A DNA stretch of 64,000 bases from Chondromyces crocatus. GTDB taxonomy: Bacteria > Myxococcota_A > Polyangia > Polyangiales > Polyangiaceae. This document shows positions 38,977 to 48,632 of the stretch, one piece after another. Below the pieces are notes generated by a model that was not told where the DNA came from, ran no database searches, and was given only the letters and a program-made list of their open reading frames with translations. Every line of letters starts with the position of its first letter. Position 1 is the stretch's first letter. The stretch lies in NCBI RefSeq assembly GCF_001189295.1, contig NZ_CP012159.1, forward strand, positions 310,001 to 374,000, given 5' to 3'. The position numbers were made by a program, and so were the translations under genes.

Positions 38977-39779
38977 CTGCCGCCCTTCAGCCTCTCGCCC
39001 ATCGCCTTCTCGACGAGCGCCCGTAGCTGGACCCGCGCCCGGTGGATCCGGCTCTTCACCGTCCCCTCCGGGAGCCCGGTCACCGCCATGATCTCTTCAT
39101 AGGAGAGGTCTTCCACGTCGCGGAGGATCAGCACCTCTCGGAACTCGTCCTCGAGCTGGGCGATGGCCTTCTTCACCACCATCTCCAGCTGCATTCCTTC
39201 GACCAGTTCGTCGGGGCGACTCACATCCCCGACACTCACGCCCTTTGCGGCCGACAGCGGAGCGCGATCGACCATCGCGTCGACATCGTCCGTCGAACTC
39301 GCGTGACGGCGGGAGAGGTACTTCGTCCGGTTCTTGCAGAGATTGACGGCGATTCGATAGATCCACGTCGACAGCTTGGAGTCGCCGCGGAACTGGTCGA
39401 TCGCCTTGAACACCTGCACGAAGACTTCCTGAGACAGGTCCTCCGCCTCGTCGCGACGGCCCAGCATCCGATACACCAGCCCGTAGACACGACGTTCGTA
39501 GGCGACCACGAGTTCGTTGAACGCGCTCTCGTCGCGCGCCACCAACCTCGCGATGAACCGAGCCTCCTCGTCGTCGACCACGCCGTCCGTGCCTCCGGGC
39601 TCTTGCGACCCTTGCTCAGACTGCACGGTAAACAACCAAGGCTCGAGCGCGCTACTGCCTCGTCGCGGGTCGGCTGGAAACGGCCCCGGGTCACCCCAGG
39701 ACGGCCTCGTGACGGGCTCGGGCGGGTCAGCCCTGGGCCGAGCTGGTGGGGGCGAAGATCGTCGACGGCGCTGGTCCAA
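38973..39779 (-). CDS. ECF/RpoE-like RNA polymerase sigma factor
   Basis: A sigma-70 factor with region 2 (AEDLSQEVFVQVFKAIDQF, WIYRIAVNLCKNR) and region 4 (FREVLILRDVEDLSYEEI, LPEGTVKSRIHRAR). The frame from 39779 is 268 residues, but the first 50 are Arg/Pro-rich; GTG 39626 (about 217 residues) would give a more usual start. The linker between regions 2 and 4 is long (about 35 residues). Directly downstream of the tRNA-Gln gene on the same strand, and translationally coupled to the small membrane protein. Confidence 0.9.
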   Translation of the reverse strand: MDQRRRRSSPPPARPRADPPEPVTRPSWGDPGPFPADPRRGSSALEPWLFTVQSEQGSQEPGGTDGVVDDEEARFIARLVARDESAFNELVVAYERRVYGLVYRMLGRRDEAEDLSQEVFVQVFKAIDQFRGDSKLSTWIYRIAVNLCKNRTKYLSRRHASSTDDVDAMVDRAPLSAAKGVSVGDVSRPDELVEGMQLEMVVKKAIAQLEDEFREVLILRDVEDLSYEEIMAVTGLPEGTVKSRIHRARVQLRALVEKAMGERLKGGR

Positions 39780-39810
39780 ACCAACGGCTACGAGTCCTCG
39801 GGACCTGCTC

Positions 39811-39884
39811 TGGTTCCGGCGCGTGGATTCGAACCACGATTAGGGGATTCAAAGTCCCCCGTCCTGCCCTTGAACGACGCCGGA
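39811..39884 (-). tRNA. tRNA-Gln (anticodon UUG)
   Basis: Read on the minus strand, a full cloverleaf: 7-bp acceptor TCCGGCG/CGCCGGA, D arm with TTCAAGGGCAGGAC, anticodon stem GGGGA/TCCCC with loop CTTTGAA (anticodon TTG), T arm with GGTTCGAATCC, discriminator A and encoded CCA (39813-39811). 74 nt including CCA. Confidence 0.96.
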
Positions 39885-39923
39885 GCTCATCCGTTGCTTC
39901 CTCGGCAGCGGACGCGGCGCACC

Positions 39924-41060
39924 TTAGCGCGACTCTTCGCGCTTCGCACCCACGCTGTCGGCTCTTCGCCCTCGGAATCGATCGGCGTGACCCCGGCGCA
40001 AGCGCTGCTGGCCCCGCTCCACGCAGTGCGCTCCCTCCGTGGCCCCTTCCAGCGCTCCCGAAGCCGCCGAGACGACCTCGGTCTCTGCGTTGGGGAACAC
40101 ATCGACGGTCACACCGATCCGCTCTCCCCCTGCGGACGCCACGGTCTCACCCATGGGGAGCTGGACCGCCAGGTCCACCGCCAGGGCCGCCGGCGGCGCC
40201 CACGTCTCCATCAACGTCGCGCCCGTGGCCACGCCCGCCAGAGTGAACGACGCCGCGACGAACACAGCGTCCTTGCGAAGCCCCAGCCGCTCGGCGAGAC
40301 GCCGCAGCCTCGAGGCGCGCGCGGGAGCGAACTCCCCTGGCAGCCGCGCCGCCCTGTCCCCCACCCCAGCGACCCGCGCCGCCGCGCCGAGGACGCCGTC
40401 GTCCACCTGCGACGCGTCCTGCTCTCCATGTCCCTCCCCAGCGTCGAGCCGCACCGGCCCCGACGTGATCGGCGTGGCTGCGGGCGCCTCCGGGAAGAAG
40501 GTCGGTAGCTCCAGAGAAATGGGCCCCTCCGGCTCCTCGGTGGGCTCCGGAGTCGACATCATCGTCGGCAGCACGGAACGCTGCTCTCGATTGAACTGGG
40601 TCGACGGCTCCGGCTCATGGAGTTCGCCCGCGGCAGCCCAGTCCCGCATCGCCCCGACCTCGGAGGGCGTCAGGCCCGCGCTGACGAGCGCCGGATCCAC
40701 GCCTGCGTCGGGTCCACCTTCAACGGACATCAACGGCGACACGGTCCAGCGCAGCTCTCGCACCTGGTGCGCCGGCGTCCAGCACTCGAGGCCCTCACGC
40801 CACACCCGCGTCTCTGGCTCGAGGTCCCCCGACTCCAGCGCTTGCCACAGCTCGGTCGTGCTCATCGCCGACAGCCCGCTGCCTCGATCCACGCACCAGG
40901 GGATCGACCGGGGCAGTGCGTTCCGCGGATCGTCGGTCGAGGCGATGCAAGGCATCGTGGGGGCTTCGGACGACACCTCGTCCTGGCTCACACAGCCCCC
41001 TGGCAGCGCTCCCGCCCCGCTCGCAACGCTCTGCGCTCTGTCGTACGCCGTGTACTCCAT
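39924..41060 (-). CDS. Membrane protein with N-terminal GYF-like domain
   Basis: About 378 residues from ATG 41060, chosen because GGAG lies 5 nt upstream (a frame from 41108 adds 16 residues). Residues about 55-105 read CVDRGSGLSAMSTTEL and VWREGLECWTPAHQV, the GYF_2-type pattern of bacterial membrane-associated proteins. A long acidic Pro/Glu linker follows, then a basic stretch and one hydrophobic segment (DAVFVAASFTLAGVATGATLM). The C-terminus is Arg-rich and unplaced. The function is unknown; GYF_2 is thought to bind protein partners. Confidence 0.65.
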   Translation of the reverse strand: MEYTAYDRAQSVASGAGALPGGCVSQDEVSSEAPTMPCIASTDDPRNALPRSIPWCVDRGSGLSAMSTTELWQALESGDLEPETRVWREGLECWTPAHQVRELRWTVSPLMSVEGGPDAGVDPALVSAGLTPSEVGAMRDWAAAGELHEPEPSTQFNREQRSVLPTMMSTPEPTEEPEGPISLELPTFFPEAPAATPITSGPVRLDAGEGHGEQDASQVDDGVLGAAARVAGVGDRAARLPGEFAPARASRLRRLAERLGLRKDAVFVAASFTLAGVATGATLMETWAPPAALAVDLAVQLPMGETVASAGGERIGVTVDVFPNAETEVVSAASGALEGATEGAHCVERGQQRLRRGHADRFRGRRADSVGAKREESR

Positions 41061-41922
41061 CAGCACTCCGCTCCGCGTCCTGGGCCGCTCACCAGACGTG
41101 AGCGCCATCCCAGGCCTGCTGCGCGTCCACGGAGACCTGCTGCGCCTCCAGGACGTGCCCCCGTGAGAGCGTCGTTAGCGAAGGTCGTCTGACCGGGCCA
41201 AGAAAGCGCAAGGGGCGGGGGTATATATGGAAGTGCCGATCGAACCCGGGCCCCCTGCGCGTCGGTGGCCCGAGCGATGCGGACGAAACCGCTGGAGGTG
41301 AACCACCTCCGCACCGGGGGACGAAGGGGGGAGGTCAGCTGCAGCGTGGGGACTGCCGTCACAGAAACGTCTCGACGTGCGACGAGAAGAACGCGGGCTC
41401 GTGCACCCCCACGACGCGGGTTGTGCGCTGCGTCGAGTTCACGCCGAAGACCGAGACCTCATCCCATCGCAGCAACGCCTCTGGCCGACGCCGTGCGTGG
41501 GTGACCCATCCACACCACGCGTCGCGTCGTGACGGTCTCCACGACGCAGCTGGCCATCACGACGACCTGACCCACCGCCGACGCACATGGGTCATCCATC
41601 TGTCGCGCCAACTTGCGACCATTCGACCTCACGGCACGAATACGACGATCTGACACCCTATGCCTCGCGCGAACCTTGCTTATCTGTTGCGGCGCATGTC
41701 GAAATCCAGATCGACTCGGAATAGCGCTGCATTGACAGGCGTATCCCTGTTCACGCCGGATGTGGACAGCACCGACGAGCGCGACACGGGAGGACTTTCT
41801 CTGTCCCATCCGACGGCTATTTCAATGGGTTTGGGGTGTCATCCGTGTTAAGACCTGAACACCTAAATCACTGGATTGAGCGGTGACCAGATGGCTGGTT
41901 CACCGCGACGCAGAGGAGCATC
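41061..41922. other. Intergenic region of 862 bp, no gene seen, partly lower GC
   Basis: No frame shows window-like codon use. A TATATA stands at 41222-41227 and a 7-bp hairpin GGAGGTG/CACCTCC at 41294-41310 (loop AAC). From about 41640 to 41900 the base composition is clearly more AT-rich than the surroundings. The region could hold promoters for the genes at both ends or a small RNA; nothing definite can be assigned. It separates two diverging genes. Confidence 0.6.
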
Positions 41923-42516
41923 ATGGACAAGATCTCGCTGACGTACTTCGTCGACTTCGTGCTCAAGGCCGGGACCCCCAAGCTCGCCGGCGTCCGCGAG
42001 TGGAAGGAACGCAAGGACGATCTCAGCTTCGACTTCTATCGTCAGATCCGTGAGGCCATCGTCGACATGCACCGCGGTGGCAAGCCGGACACCGTGCTCG
42101 ACGAGTTCCTTTCCGCGCAGCGTGACGAGCGTCGTCGGCGCGTTTACCCCTCGATCGTCGAGGGATACCGCAAGTTCCAGTCGTCGGCGAAGATGACCTG
42201 GTTCGAGCCGCCGGTCGGTTCGTGCAAGCTCGGAGACGTCGAGATCAACATCAATCCCGATCTGGGGCTCGTGATCGATGGCAAGCCGCACCTCATCAAG
42301 GTCTACTTCCGCGGCGAACCGCTCTCCGCCAAGCGCACCACCGTGGTGCTCAACCTGCTCGCGGGAGGCCTCGCCGAGAGCAACCCCGGCAAGGTGCTGG
42401 CACTGCTCGATGTGCGGAATGCCAAGCTGCACACCTTCAAGGCCCCCAACCCTCGGCTGGGCGTCCTTCTCCGTGGCGAAGCGGCAGCGTTCTCGACCAT
42501 TTACGCTGCGCTGTGA
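41923..42516 (+). CDS. Protein of unknown function (197 residues)
   Basis: A clean frame starting at ATG 41923 with AGGAG 4 nt upstream. The N-terminal half is helical and charged; the C-terminal half is beta-rich, with VEININPDLGLVIDGKPHLIKVYF. That segment has the rhythm of a PD-(D/E)XK nuclease core, but no acidic residue precedes the lysine in LIK, so the assignment is not supported. No signal peptide. It follows the AT-richer gap and faces two minus-strand genes. No family recognised. Confidence 0.75.
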   Translation: MDKISLTYFVDFVLKAGTPKLAGVREWKERKDDLSFDFYRQIREAIVDMHRGGKPDTVLDEFLSAQRDERRRRVYPSIVEGYRKFQSSAKMTWFEPPVGSCKLGDVEININPDLGLVIDGKPHLIKVYFRGEPLSAKRTTVVLNLLAGGLAESNPGKVLALLDVRNAKLHTFKAPNPRLGVLLRGEAAAFSTIYAAL

Positions 42517-42571
42517 ACGGCCGAGGGGCTGCCCTGTCGGACCAGCCCCTTCCTTGCCGACGCTATCGGAC

Positions 42572-43144
42572 TCACGACCAGGTGATATCGAATTCGCATA
42601 CAGGTGCGCCGTCGAAACGGCACAGCTGGTGAACCGATCTCACCGCTCGACCCCCAGCGCTCCTCACGGCCCGCTCCTGCCACGCTGGCACACCAGCCGT
42701 GCAGGTCACGCGACCGGGGCCGCGATCCCGCTCCCGCGGGGCCGTGAGGCGGGTCTGGAAGTGATTGGGTCCGACCTCGATCGAATCCATCACACCGATA
42801 TCGAAATAACGCTCCCATAGAGAGTTGGAGCGGCGGACCACCGTCGCTGGCGACCCCATCTTCAGCAGCACCTTGAAGAAGATCTGCAGGTCCGTCTCCG
42901 CGATGCGGTCCGCTACCTGACGGAAGCTCTGCATGTCACCACCGCCGAAGAGCGCCACGTAGCGGTTCACCAGATCGTTCCAGAGCTTCACCGGATACCA
43001 GGCGTTCGGCAGGATCAGACCGCCCACGATGTCCGCGTCGTCCTGCATGAGCCCTGAAGTCCACCGTTCCATCCCCGCCGCCCCGTGGCGAAGGATCACG
43101 ATTTCCTTGAGCTTCCCCAGCGCGCTGCCCTTGACGTTGCTCAT
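42572..43144 (-). CDS. Protein of unknown function (190 residues)
   Basis: A cytoplasmic protein starting MSNVKGSALGKLKEIV. The pattern (N-terminal VKGSAL, then PNAWYPVKLWNDLVNRY, then KMGSPATVVRRSNSLWERYFDIG, followed by beta strands) recalls the myxobacteria-restricted DUF2378/TIGR02265 group of about 190-residue proteins, but I cannot confirm it. The start lies 30 bp after the glutathione transferase stop on the same strand, so they may be co-transcribed. The C-terminus has three cysteines (VTCTAG, LCRF, VCEF). Confidence 0.7.
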   Translation of the reverse strand: MSNVKGSALGKLKEIVILRHGAAGMERWTSGLMQDDADIVGGLILPNAWYPVKLWNDLVNRYVALFGGGDMQSFRQVADRIAETDLQIFFKVLLKMGSPATVVRRSNSLWERYFDIGVMDSIEVGPNHFQTRLTAPRERDRGPGRVTCTAGVPAWQERAVRSAGGRAVRSVHQLCRFDGAPVCEFDITWS

Positions 43145-43174
43145 GAGCGGTTCACTCCCTCGCTCGAGCGTCGA

Positions 43175-43813
43175 TCACGACCCGAAGTTGCGCTCGAGGA
43201 CACGGCTCAGGATCGGATGCGCCTCCGCCTGTTCCGCAGCCGCGATGGCACGCGGTGCCACCGCCCGGATGCGCTCTCGACCTGGCCGCCAGCGCGACAT
43301 GATCGATCCGTAGACATCGATCAGCGTGAACTGCTCTCCGAGCAGATACGTGGACGGGGCGAGCCCCTCCTCCAGCACACGCCAGCACGTCAGGATCCGC
43401 TGCACGGTGGCTTCCAGGAGCTGGTCGCGGGCCGCCTGGTCCTTCACCCAGCGCTCGGGGTAATCACCCACCGTGTACATCGGGTAGATCGCCGCGACGA
43501 AATAGACCAGCCAGCGCAGAAACGTCCCTCGCCGCGGATCGCCTGGCGGTGGTGCAAGGTTCGAGTCCGGGTGTCGCTCCAGCAACCAGAGCATCACCGC
43601 AGCGCTCTCGGTCATGACGCTGCCATCCGGAAGCACCAGCGTCGGCACCTGACCGAGCGGGTTCAATGCCAGCAGCCGGTCCAGGGCTTTCCCTGGCGTC
43701 GACGGGTCCACCGCCTCGATCGTGTACGGCTCACCCACGAGTTCGCAGGCAGCCTCGATGATCGCGGAGCCCCACCCTTTCGATCCGTGAATTGTCAGAG
43801 ACGGAGACGCCAT
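43175..43813 (-). CDS. Glutathione S-transferase family protein
   Basis: A 212-residue cytosolic GST. The thioredoxin-like N-domain has LTIHGSKGWGSAIIEAACELVG in segments, the cis-proline LGQVPTLVLPDG and the ES pair MTESAAVMLWL, which binds glutathione. The helical C-domain has YLLGEQFTLIDVYGSI. The catalytic residue position near the N-terminus reads Ser/Lys (GSKGWGS). Same strand as the hybrid kinase upstream, with a 48-bp gap. Confidence 0.9.
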   Translation of the reverse strand: MASPSLTIHGSKGWGSAIIEAACELVGEPYTIEAVDPSTPGKALDRLLALNPLGQVPTLVLPDGSVMTESAAVMLWLLERHPDSNLAPPPGDPRRGTFLRWLVYFVAAIYPMYTVGDYPERWVKDQAARDQLLEATVQRILTCWRVLEEGLAPSTYLLGEQFTLIDVYGSIMSRWRPGRERIRAVAPRAIAAAEQAEAHPILSRVLERNFGS

Positions 43814-43861
43814 GGGCGACTCTTCGCCCCCCGCAGGCCGTACGTCAAGCCATCTGGCCTC

Positions 43862-46483
43862 TCACCGTGAGGAGCCCGTCCCCTTGGAGAGCGCGACGGA
43901 GCCGAGGATGGTGAGCAGCTCCGTCGGCTCCACCGGCTTCGTGAGATGCATGTTGTAGCCCGACAGCAACGCGCGGGTCCGATCCTCCATCCGCGCGTAC
44001 GCGGTCAAGGCGACGGCCGGCGTGCGCCCACCTCGGTCCGGGGGCAACGCGCGCACCCGCTCGATCAGGGTGTAACCATCTTCACCTGGCATCCCGATGT
44101 CGGAGACCAGGATGTCGGGTCGCAGCGCTTGCAAGCGCGCCAGCGCCTCGGAGGCGGAGCTGGCGCACGTGACGTTCACCCCGGACTCACCGAGCACCGC
44201 TGCGATCAGATCGCGGGCGTCGGGTTCGTCATCGACCACGAGCACGCGCAGCCCCTCCACCCCGGGTGGCTTGATCTCCCGGTGCAGCGAAGCCCCGTTC
44301 TGTGCGCGCGGTCGCAGCAAGGGGGTCTCCGTCACCACCGGCGCCGCGAGCGGGAGCTGCACACTGAACGACGCTCCGTGACCCGGACCCCGGCTGGACG
44401 CCGACACCGTCCCCCCATGGAGCTCGACCAGATGCTTCACGATGGTCAGCCCCAGCCCCAGCCCACCATGGTGGCGCGTCGTGCTCGTATCCGCCTGACG
44501 GAATCGCTCGAAGACGTACGGCAGGAACGCGGGATCGATCCCCTTGCCCGTATCCTCGACGCAGATCTCTGCGGCGCTCGACGTCTGCCGGAGCCGCACG
44601 CGGACACACCCCTCCCGCTCGGTGAACTTCACGGCGTTGGACAGCAGGTTCCACACCACCTGCTGGAGCCGCTCCGCGTCGCCCATGACGCGGACCACCG
44701 CCTCGTCGCTCTGGTGCTCCAGCCGGACCCCCTTCGCCTCGGCGGCCGGCCGCACGGCATCGAGGGCAGCCTCGACGACCAGCGAGAGCTCCACCTGCTT
44801 GACCTGCAGTCGCAGCTTCCCTGTCGTGATCCGCGTGATGTCGAGCAGGTCCTCGATGAGCTGGGTCTGCATCCGCGCGTTCCGCTCGATCGTCTCGAGC
44901 CCCCGCTCCCGCATCTCGTCGGCGAGCTGTCGCTGCCGCAGCATCGACGCCCAGCCGAGGATCGAGGTCAACGGCGTGCGCAGCTCATGGCTCACCACCC
45001 CCAGGAACTCGTCTTTCGCGCGGTTCGCCTCCTCGACCCGCCGCCGCTCCGCTTGCGCCATCTCGAAAAGCATCGCGCTCTCCACCGCCACCCCGAGGCG
45101 CCGCCCCAGCTCCTCGGCGAGCGCCAGATCCGTCTCGTCGAGCGAATGACGCGACGCGAGCGACAGGACCCCCAGAGACCGCCCACGCGCCAGCAGCGGC
45201 GTCAGGATCGCCGACTGCAGCCCGAGCGCCGCGAGCTTCGCCCCGACCTCCTCGCTCCCTGCGATGCTCGCGAGCACATCGGCCCCTCCCCGGAGCATGC
45301 GCGAGCGCCGCACGCGGTGCACCTGCCGGATCGGATGGGCGTCCCCGAGCGGGTGATCCCGTCGGTCGCCCTTCAACAGCCCCTCGAGCGCCTCCCGCTC
45401 GCATGCGACATGGCTCTGACCCGAAAGCTCGTCCTCCCCCGCCGCGAGATCGACCATCGCCACCACGGCCAGATCCGGAAGCACCATCCGGAGCACCGCC
45501 TCCAGCATCAACGACATCTCGGACGACGCCGTCAGCACGGTGCCGGCCGCCGCCAGGATCTCCATGCCCCGCTGACGCCGTCGCTCTTCCGTGACCTCCT
45601 GGCTGACGACATTGATGCCGATCACCCGCTGCTCGGCGTCGAACAGAGGATAGAAGCTCTCCACCCACGTGCGCCGGATCCCGGGCCGGGCCAGCGTCTC
45701 TCCCGTCAGCTCGATCCCCACGATCGGCTCCCCTGTCGCGATCAGACGTCGCAGCTCGGGCTCGGCGATCGCTGCGATCGTCGGTAACAGGTCCTTGATG
45801 CTCCGGCCGAGGTGAGCCCCTGCCGGCAGCCCGTTGTTCTCGGCGAGCTTGTGGTTGATCCGCACCCAGCGCAGATCGGTGTCGAGCACGCAGAGACCGA
45901 TGGGTGCGTGGTCATAGACCGATTGCAGCTCGACCATTCGTCGGAGCGCCAGATCCTCGCTGGCGCGGAGCGCCTCAATGGTGGCGCGCTGCCGCTCGGC
46001 AAGCTCCTCTGCGCGCTGCCGCGCCCTGACCAGCTCGGTCACGTCATGACCGATATAGACCAGCCCGGTGACGTGACCCCCGCGATCCCGCAGCGGCTGA
46101 TAGATGAAGTTATGGTACCCGAGCTGCTGCGCACCGTCGGGATGCCGGATGACCATCGGCGCCTCGCGCGCCGAATACGGTTCGCCCGTATGAAAGACCC
46201 GATCGAGGAGCGCGAGGTATCCCTGCTCTGCAAGCTCGGGCAGCCCCTCGGCCACGAGCCGCCCGACCATATCGCGTGCCACCGCCGCGCGATGCGCCTC
46301 GTTCTGAAGCACGATACGGTGCTCTTGCCCCAGCGACACCGCGATGGATGCAGGCGCCTGCATGAATAACATCTGCATTTGGCGGGGGATGACGCCCGTG
46401 TCCTGCTCCGTCCACTCCCCAGCCGCGATGTCGGAGAGCTGGCGGAGCGTACGTGCGGCGTCGGGTGGCAGCTCGTTTGGCAT
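43862..46483 (-). CDS. PAS-PAS-GAF hybrid sensor histidine kinase with receiver domain
   Basis: About 873 residues from ATG 46483; the open frame from 46600 adds 39 unsupported residues. PAS 1 about 30-140, PAS 2 about 165-290 (PIGLCVLDTDLRWVRIN), a GAF-like domain about 320-490, histidine box VVSHELRTPLTSIL (His near 502), ATPase (NLLSNAVKF, DTGKGI, HHGGLGLGLTIV) and a C-terminal receiver (VVDDEPDARDL, Asp in VSDIGMPGEDGY, Lys in TKPVEP). No transmembrane helix, so a cytoplasmic sensor, possibly of redox, gas or small-molecule signals. It precedes the GST and the 190-residue protein. Confidence 0.93.
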   Translation of the reverse strand: MPNELPPDAARTLRQLSDIAAGEWTEQDTGVIPRQMQMLFMQAPASIAVSLGQEHRIVLQNEAHRAAVARDMVGRLVAEGLPELAEQGYLALLDRVFHTGEPYSAREAPMVIRHPDGAQQLGYHNFIYQPLRDRGGHVTGLVYIGHDVTELVRARQRAEELAERQRATIEALRASEDLALRRMVELQSVYDHAPIGLCVLDTDLRWVRINHKLAENNGLPAGAHLGRSIKDLLPTIAAIAEPELRRLIATGEPIVGIELTGETLARPGIRRTWVESFYPLFDAEQRVIGINVVSQEVTEERRRQRGMEILAAAGTVLTASSEMSLMLEAVLRMVLPDLAVVAMVDLAAGEDELSGQSHVACEREALEGLLKGDRRDHPLGDAHPIRQVHRVRRSRMLRGGADVLASIAGSEEVGAKLAALGLQSAILTPLLARGRSLGVLSLASRHSLDETDLALAEELGRRLGVAVESAMLFEMAQAERRRVEEANRAKDEFLGVVSHELRTPLTSILGWASMLRQRQLADEMRERGLETIERNARMQTQLIEDLLDITRITTGKLRLQVKQVELSLVVEAALDAVRPAAEAKGVRLEHQSDEAVVRVMGDAERLQQVVWNLLSNAVKFTEREGCVRVRLRQTSSAAEICVEDTGKGIDPAFLPYVFERFRQADTSTTRHHGGLGLGLTIVKHLVELHGGTVSASSRGPGHGASFSVQLPLAAPVVTETPLLRPRAQNGASLHREIKPPGVEGLRVLVVDDEPDARDLIAAVLGESGVNVTCASSASEALARLQALRPDILVSDIGMPGEDGYTLIERVRALPPDRGGRTPAVALTAYARMEDRTRALLSGYNMHLTKPVEPTELLTILGSVALSKGTGSSR

Positions 46484-47150
46484 TGAATAATGACTTGTAC
46501 CTCCGGCGAGGAACCGCGGCCAGTGCAGGCAGACGCATAGCGAAGAGGGCGAACTTCGTGCCGACCGGTCGGCCGCACGACGTCGGCTCACGCCCAGCAA
46601 TCAACGCGCTGGACATACCAATGCCTTCGCTCGCGTCGCAGCGCGCAAGGCTCTCGGCATCGCCGTCTGACCCATTGTGACGCGAAAGGGGAACTCGTCG
46701 GAGCGCAATGCCCCGACACCACCGCGCGCGCCTCCCGCCCCGAGCATCTCGCCGCGACGATGGCCCCCCACCGCAATGCCCTCACGCCGCCGCGTGTCCC
46801 TCACCGGCCGACCAGCGAACTACGCCCTCACCGATTTCTCATTCACACGGCAGGGGCACGCGCCCCCGCCGCCCCGCCGAGCCAAGCTCGTCGGGGCCCC
46901 ACCACCCCGCGATCCACTCGGGAAATTTGGCATGTCTCGCCGCTTCGGGCCTGACGTCGTTGCATCGAGAAGCGGGCGAAGTCACCGGCCGTGTGCATCA
47001 GGCGCTCCCTGATGACTTGCCGCCGGACGCCGCGCGCACGCGTGCGCTCAGCCGTCACGCGCTCGCGTGCGCTGAGCCGCCGCGCGACCCCCACGAGACG
47101 ACATGCCTCGCCCGACAGGGCACGCGCGACGCCTGGCCCTCCTCCAGAGC
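46484..47150. other. Intergenic region of 667 bp, no gene seen
   Basis: It lies between the end of the FadL-like gene (minus) and the start of the hybrid kinase (minus). Frames crossing it are low-complexity Arg/Pro/Ala. A 7-bp inverted repeat GCTCAGC/GCTGAGC (47046-47052 and 47071-47077) may end the FadL operon. The hybrid kinase promoter should be just above 46483. Nothing else identified. Confidence 0.6.
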
Positions 47151-48605
47151 TCAGAAACGGAAGCGCAGATGGCCGCCGATGGCTGCCAGGAACATCCCGT
47201 ACGTGCCATTGCCGAGATCGTGATCCGACTCGGTGACCGTACGCGGCAAGATGCCCTGCAGCCGCACGTCGCCCAGGAGCGAGAACCCTTCCGTCACCTG
47301 AAGCTCGCCACCCGCGCCCCCGATCAGGCGATGGCCATCCGGCGACGCCACATCGATCGTGCGGTCGGGTGACGCGGGCGATTGATACCCCGCCGTCACC
47401 CAGCCCCGCAGCCAGTCCGTCACCCGGTACTGCGCGCGCGCCTCCACCCAGATCGTGTCGTTCCAGTCGCGCGGCAGACGCACCTTCACCCGGTCCCCGA
47501 TGCCGAGCCGCGGCTGCGCCAGATCGGGGGACTGCGTCTCCACCACGAACGCATCCACGTCCGAGTAGGTCACCCACTGGAGGAACCCATCGAACCGGAG
47601 CCGCTCCGTCGCCTGGTAGCCCGCGCCCAGCGTGACCCGCCGTGGAAGCCGGAAGACCAGCTCGGCGTCTCCCTTGAGCAGCGGCTTGTACCGCAGCCCT
47701 TGCGACGCCAGGTCTTGCGTGAACATCTCGTCGTTCATGTCGATCGCGAAGTCGCCGCGGTAGCGCATGCGCGTCCCGTGCTGGTAGGCCGCCGCCACGG
47801 TCAGCTCGTCCGTCGCTTGCCACGTGAGCCCCACGTTGAACGTCGCGCCGTGCGACATGCCTCGCTTGACGGAGATCGGACGCGAGAGAACATCCAGCTC
47901 ACGCACCTCGGTCGGCGCCGAGGGACCGAAGTCATTGGGCTGGTTGATCGGATCGTTCGCGAACGCCCGCCGGAATTCATCGAGCGAGGCGAAGTCCTGC
48001 AGCTTGGACAGCTCGGCGAGGCCCGTCACGTACGACACACCGAGCCCGACCCCGAGCCGGTCGGTCACCCGCACCCCTGCGCTCGCCGTGATGAACGACG
48101 CCACGATGAACGCCTCGCGGAGCTGCCACGCCTGCGCCCCGTCCGCGGGAAAGCTCAGCGCTGCCGCGTGCGGCACGTAGACCCCCGCTCCCAGCGTCAA
48201 CCGCTCGTGCACCGGCACCGCCAGGAACGCGTCTCCCGTCGGCGCGATCGGCGTTGCCGCGACCCCGTCGGCGAGCCCCGCCTTGCTCGCATCGACGTTC
48301 GCGGGATCGAGCGGCGTCTTGAACTGGAACGTGTCCGGGGTCTGGTAGGTCCCGCGCCGCTCCCGCTGGTAGGTCACGCGCCCCAGGATCAATCCCGCGC
48401 CGAGCAGGACCTGCGGCCGCTTCACGAACGCGAGCCCTGCCGGGTTCCATTGCACCGAGGCCGCGTCGGCCGTCGTCGGCCCGGCGTCTCCCGGCCCCAC
48501 GATCGGCGCGTCCAGTCCCGAAGCGTACGCCGCACGGGGCGCGAGCGCCGCACAGACGAGGGCGACGGTCGCCACGGAGGCGAGTTTCAACGGTCGAGCG
48601 GTCAT
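47151..48605 (-). CDS. FadL/TodX-like outer-membrane hydrophobic-compound channel (OmpP1 family)
   Basis: A 484-residue protein with a signal peptide ending AYASG and then GLDAPIVGPGDAGPTT, which has the rhythm of the N-terminal hatch of FadL-type proteins. Next is the family signature ASVQWNPAGLAF. Alternating beta strands follow (VTLGAGYQATERLRF, WVEARAQYRV, LLGDVRLQGI) and the chain ends in aromatic RFRF, typical of outer-membrane barrels. FadL-type channels pass long-chain fatty acids, alkanes or aromatics. Third gene of an apparent operon with two paralogous lipoproteins 27 bp and further upstream. The substrate is unknown. Confidence 0.87.
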   Translation of the reverse strand: MTARPLKLASVATVALVCAALAPRAAYASGLDAPIVGPGDAGPTTADAASVQWNPAGLAFVKRPQVLLGAGLILGRVTYQRERRGTYQTPDTFQFKTPLDPANVDASKAGLADGVAATPIAPTGDAFLAVPVHERLTLGAGVYVPHAAALSFPADGAQAWQLREAFIVASFITASAGVRVTDRLGVGLGVSYVTGLAELSKLQDFASLDEFRRAFANDPINQPNDFGPSAPTEVRELDVLSRPISVKRGMSHGATFNVGLTWQATDELTVAAAYQHGTRMRYRGDFAIDMNDEMFTQDLASQGLRYKPLLKGDAELVFRLPRRVTLGAGYQATERLRFDGFLQWVTYSDVDAFVVETQSPDLAQPRLGIGDRVKVRLPRDWNDTIWVEARAQYRVTDWLRGWVTAGYQSPASPDRTIDVASPDGHRLIGGAGGELQVTEGFSLLGDVRLQGILPRTVTESDHDLGNGTYGMFLAAIGGHLRFRF

Positions 48606-48632
48606 ACGAGAAGGCTCCTCACCGGCAATTCT

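Noticed and set aside
41231-41310. tRNA or structured RNA suggested by GGGTTCGATC (minus strand) and a 7-bp hairpin
   Set aside because: The T-stem would have only 3 pairs and no acceptor or anticodon arm can be folded around it.
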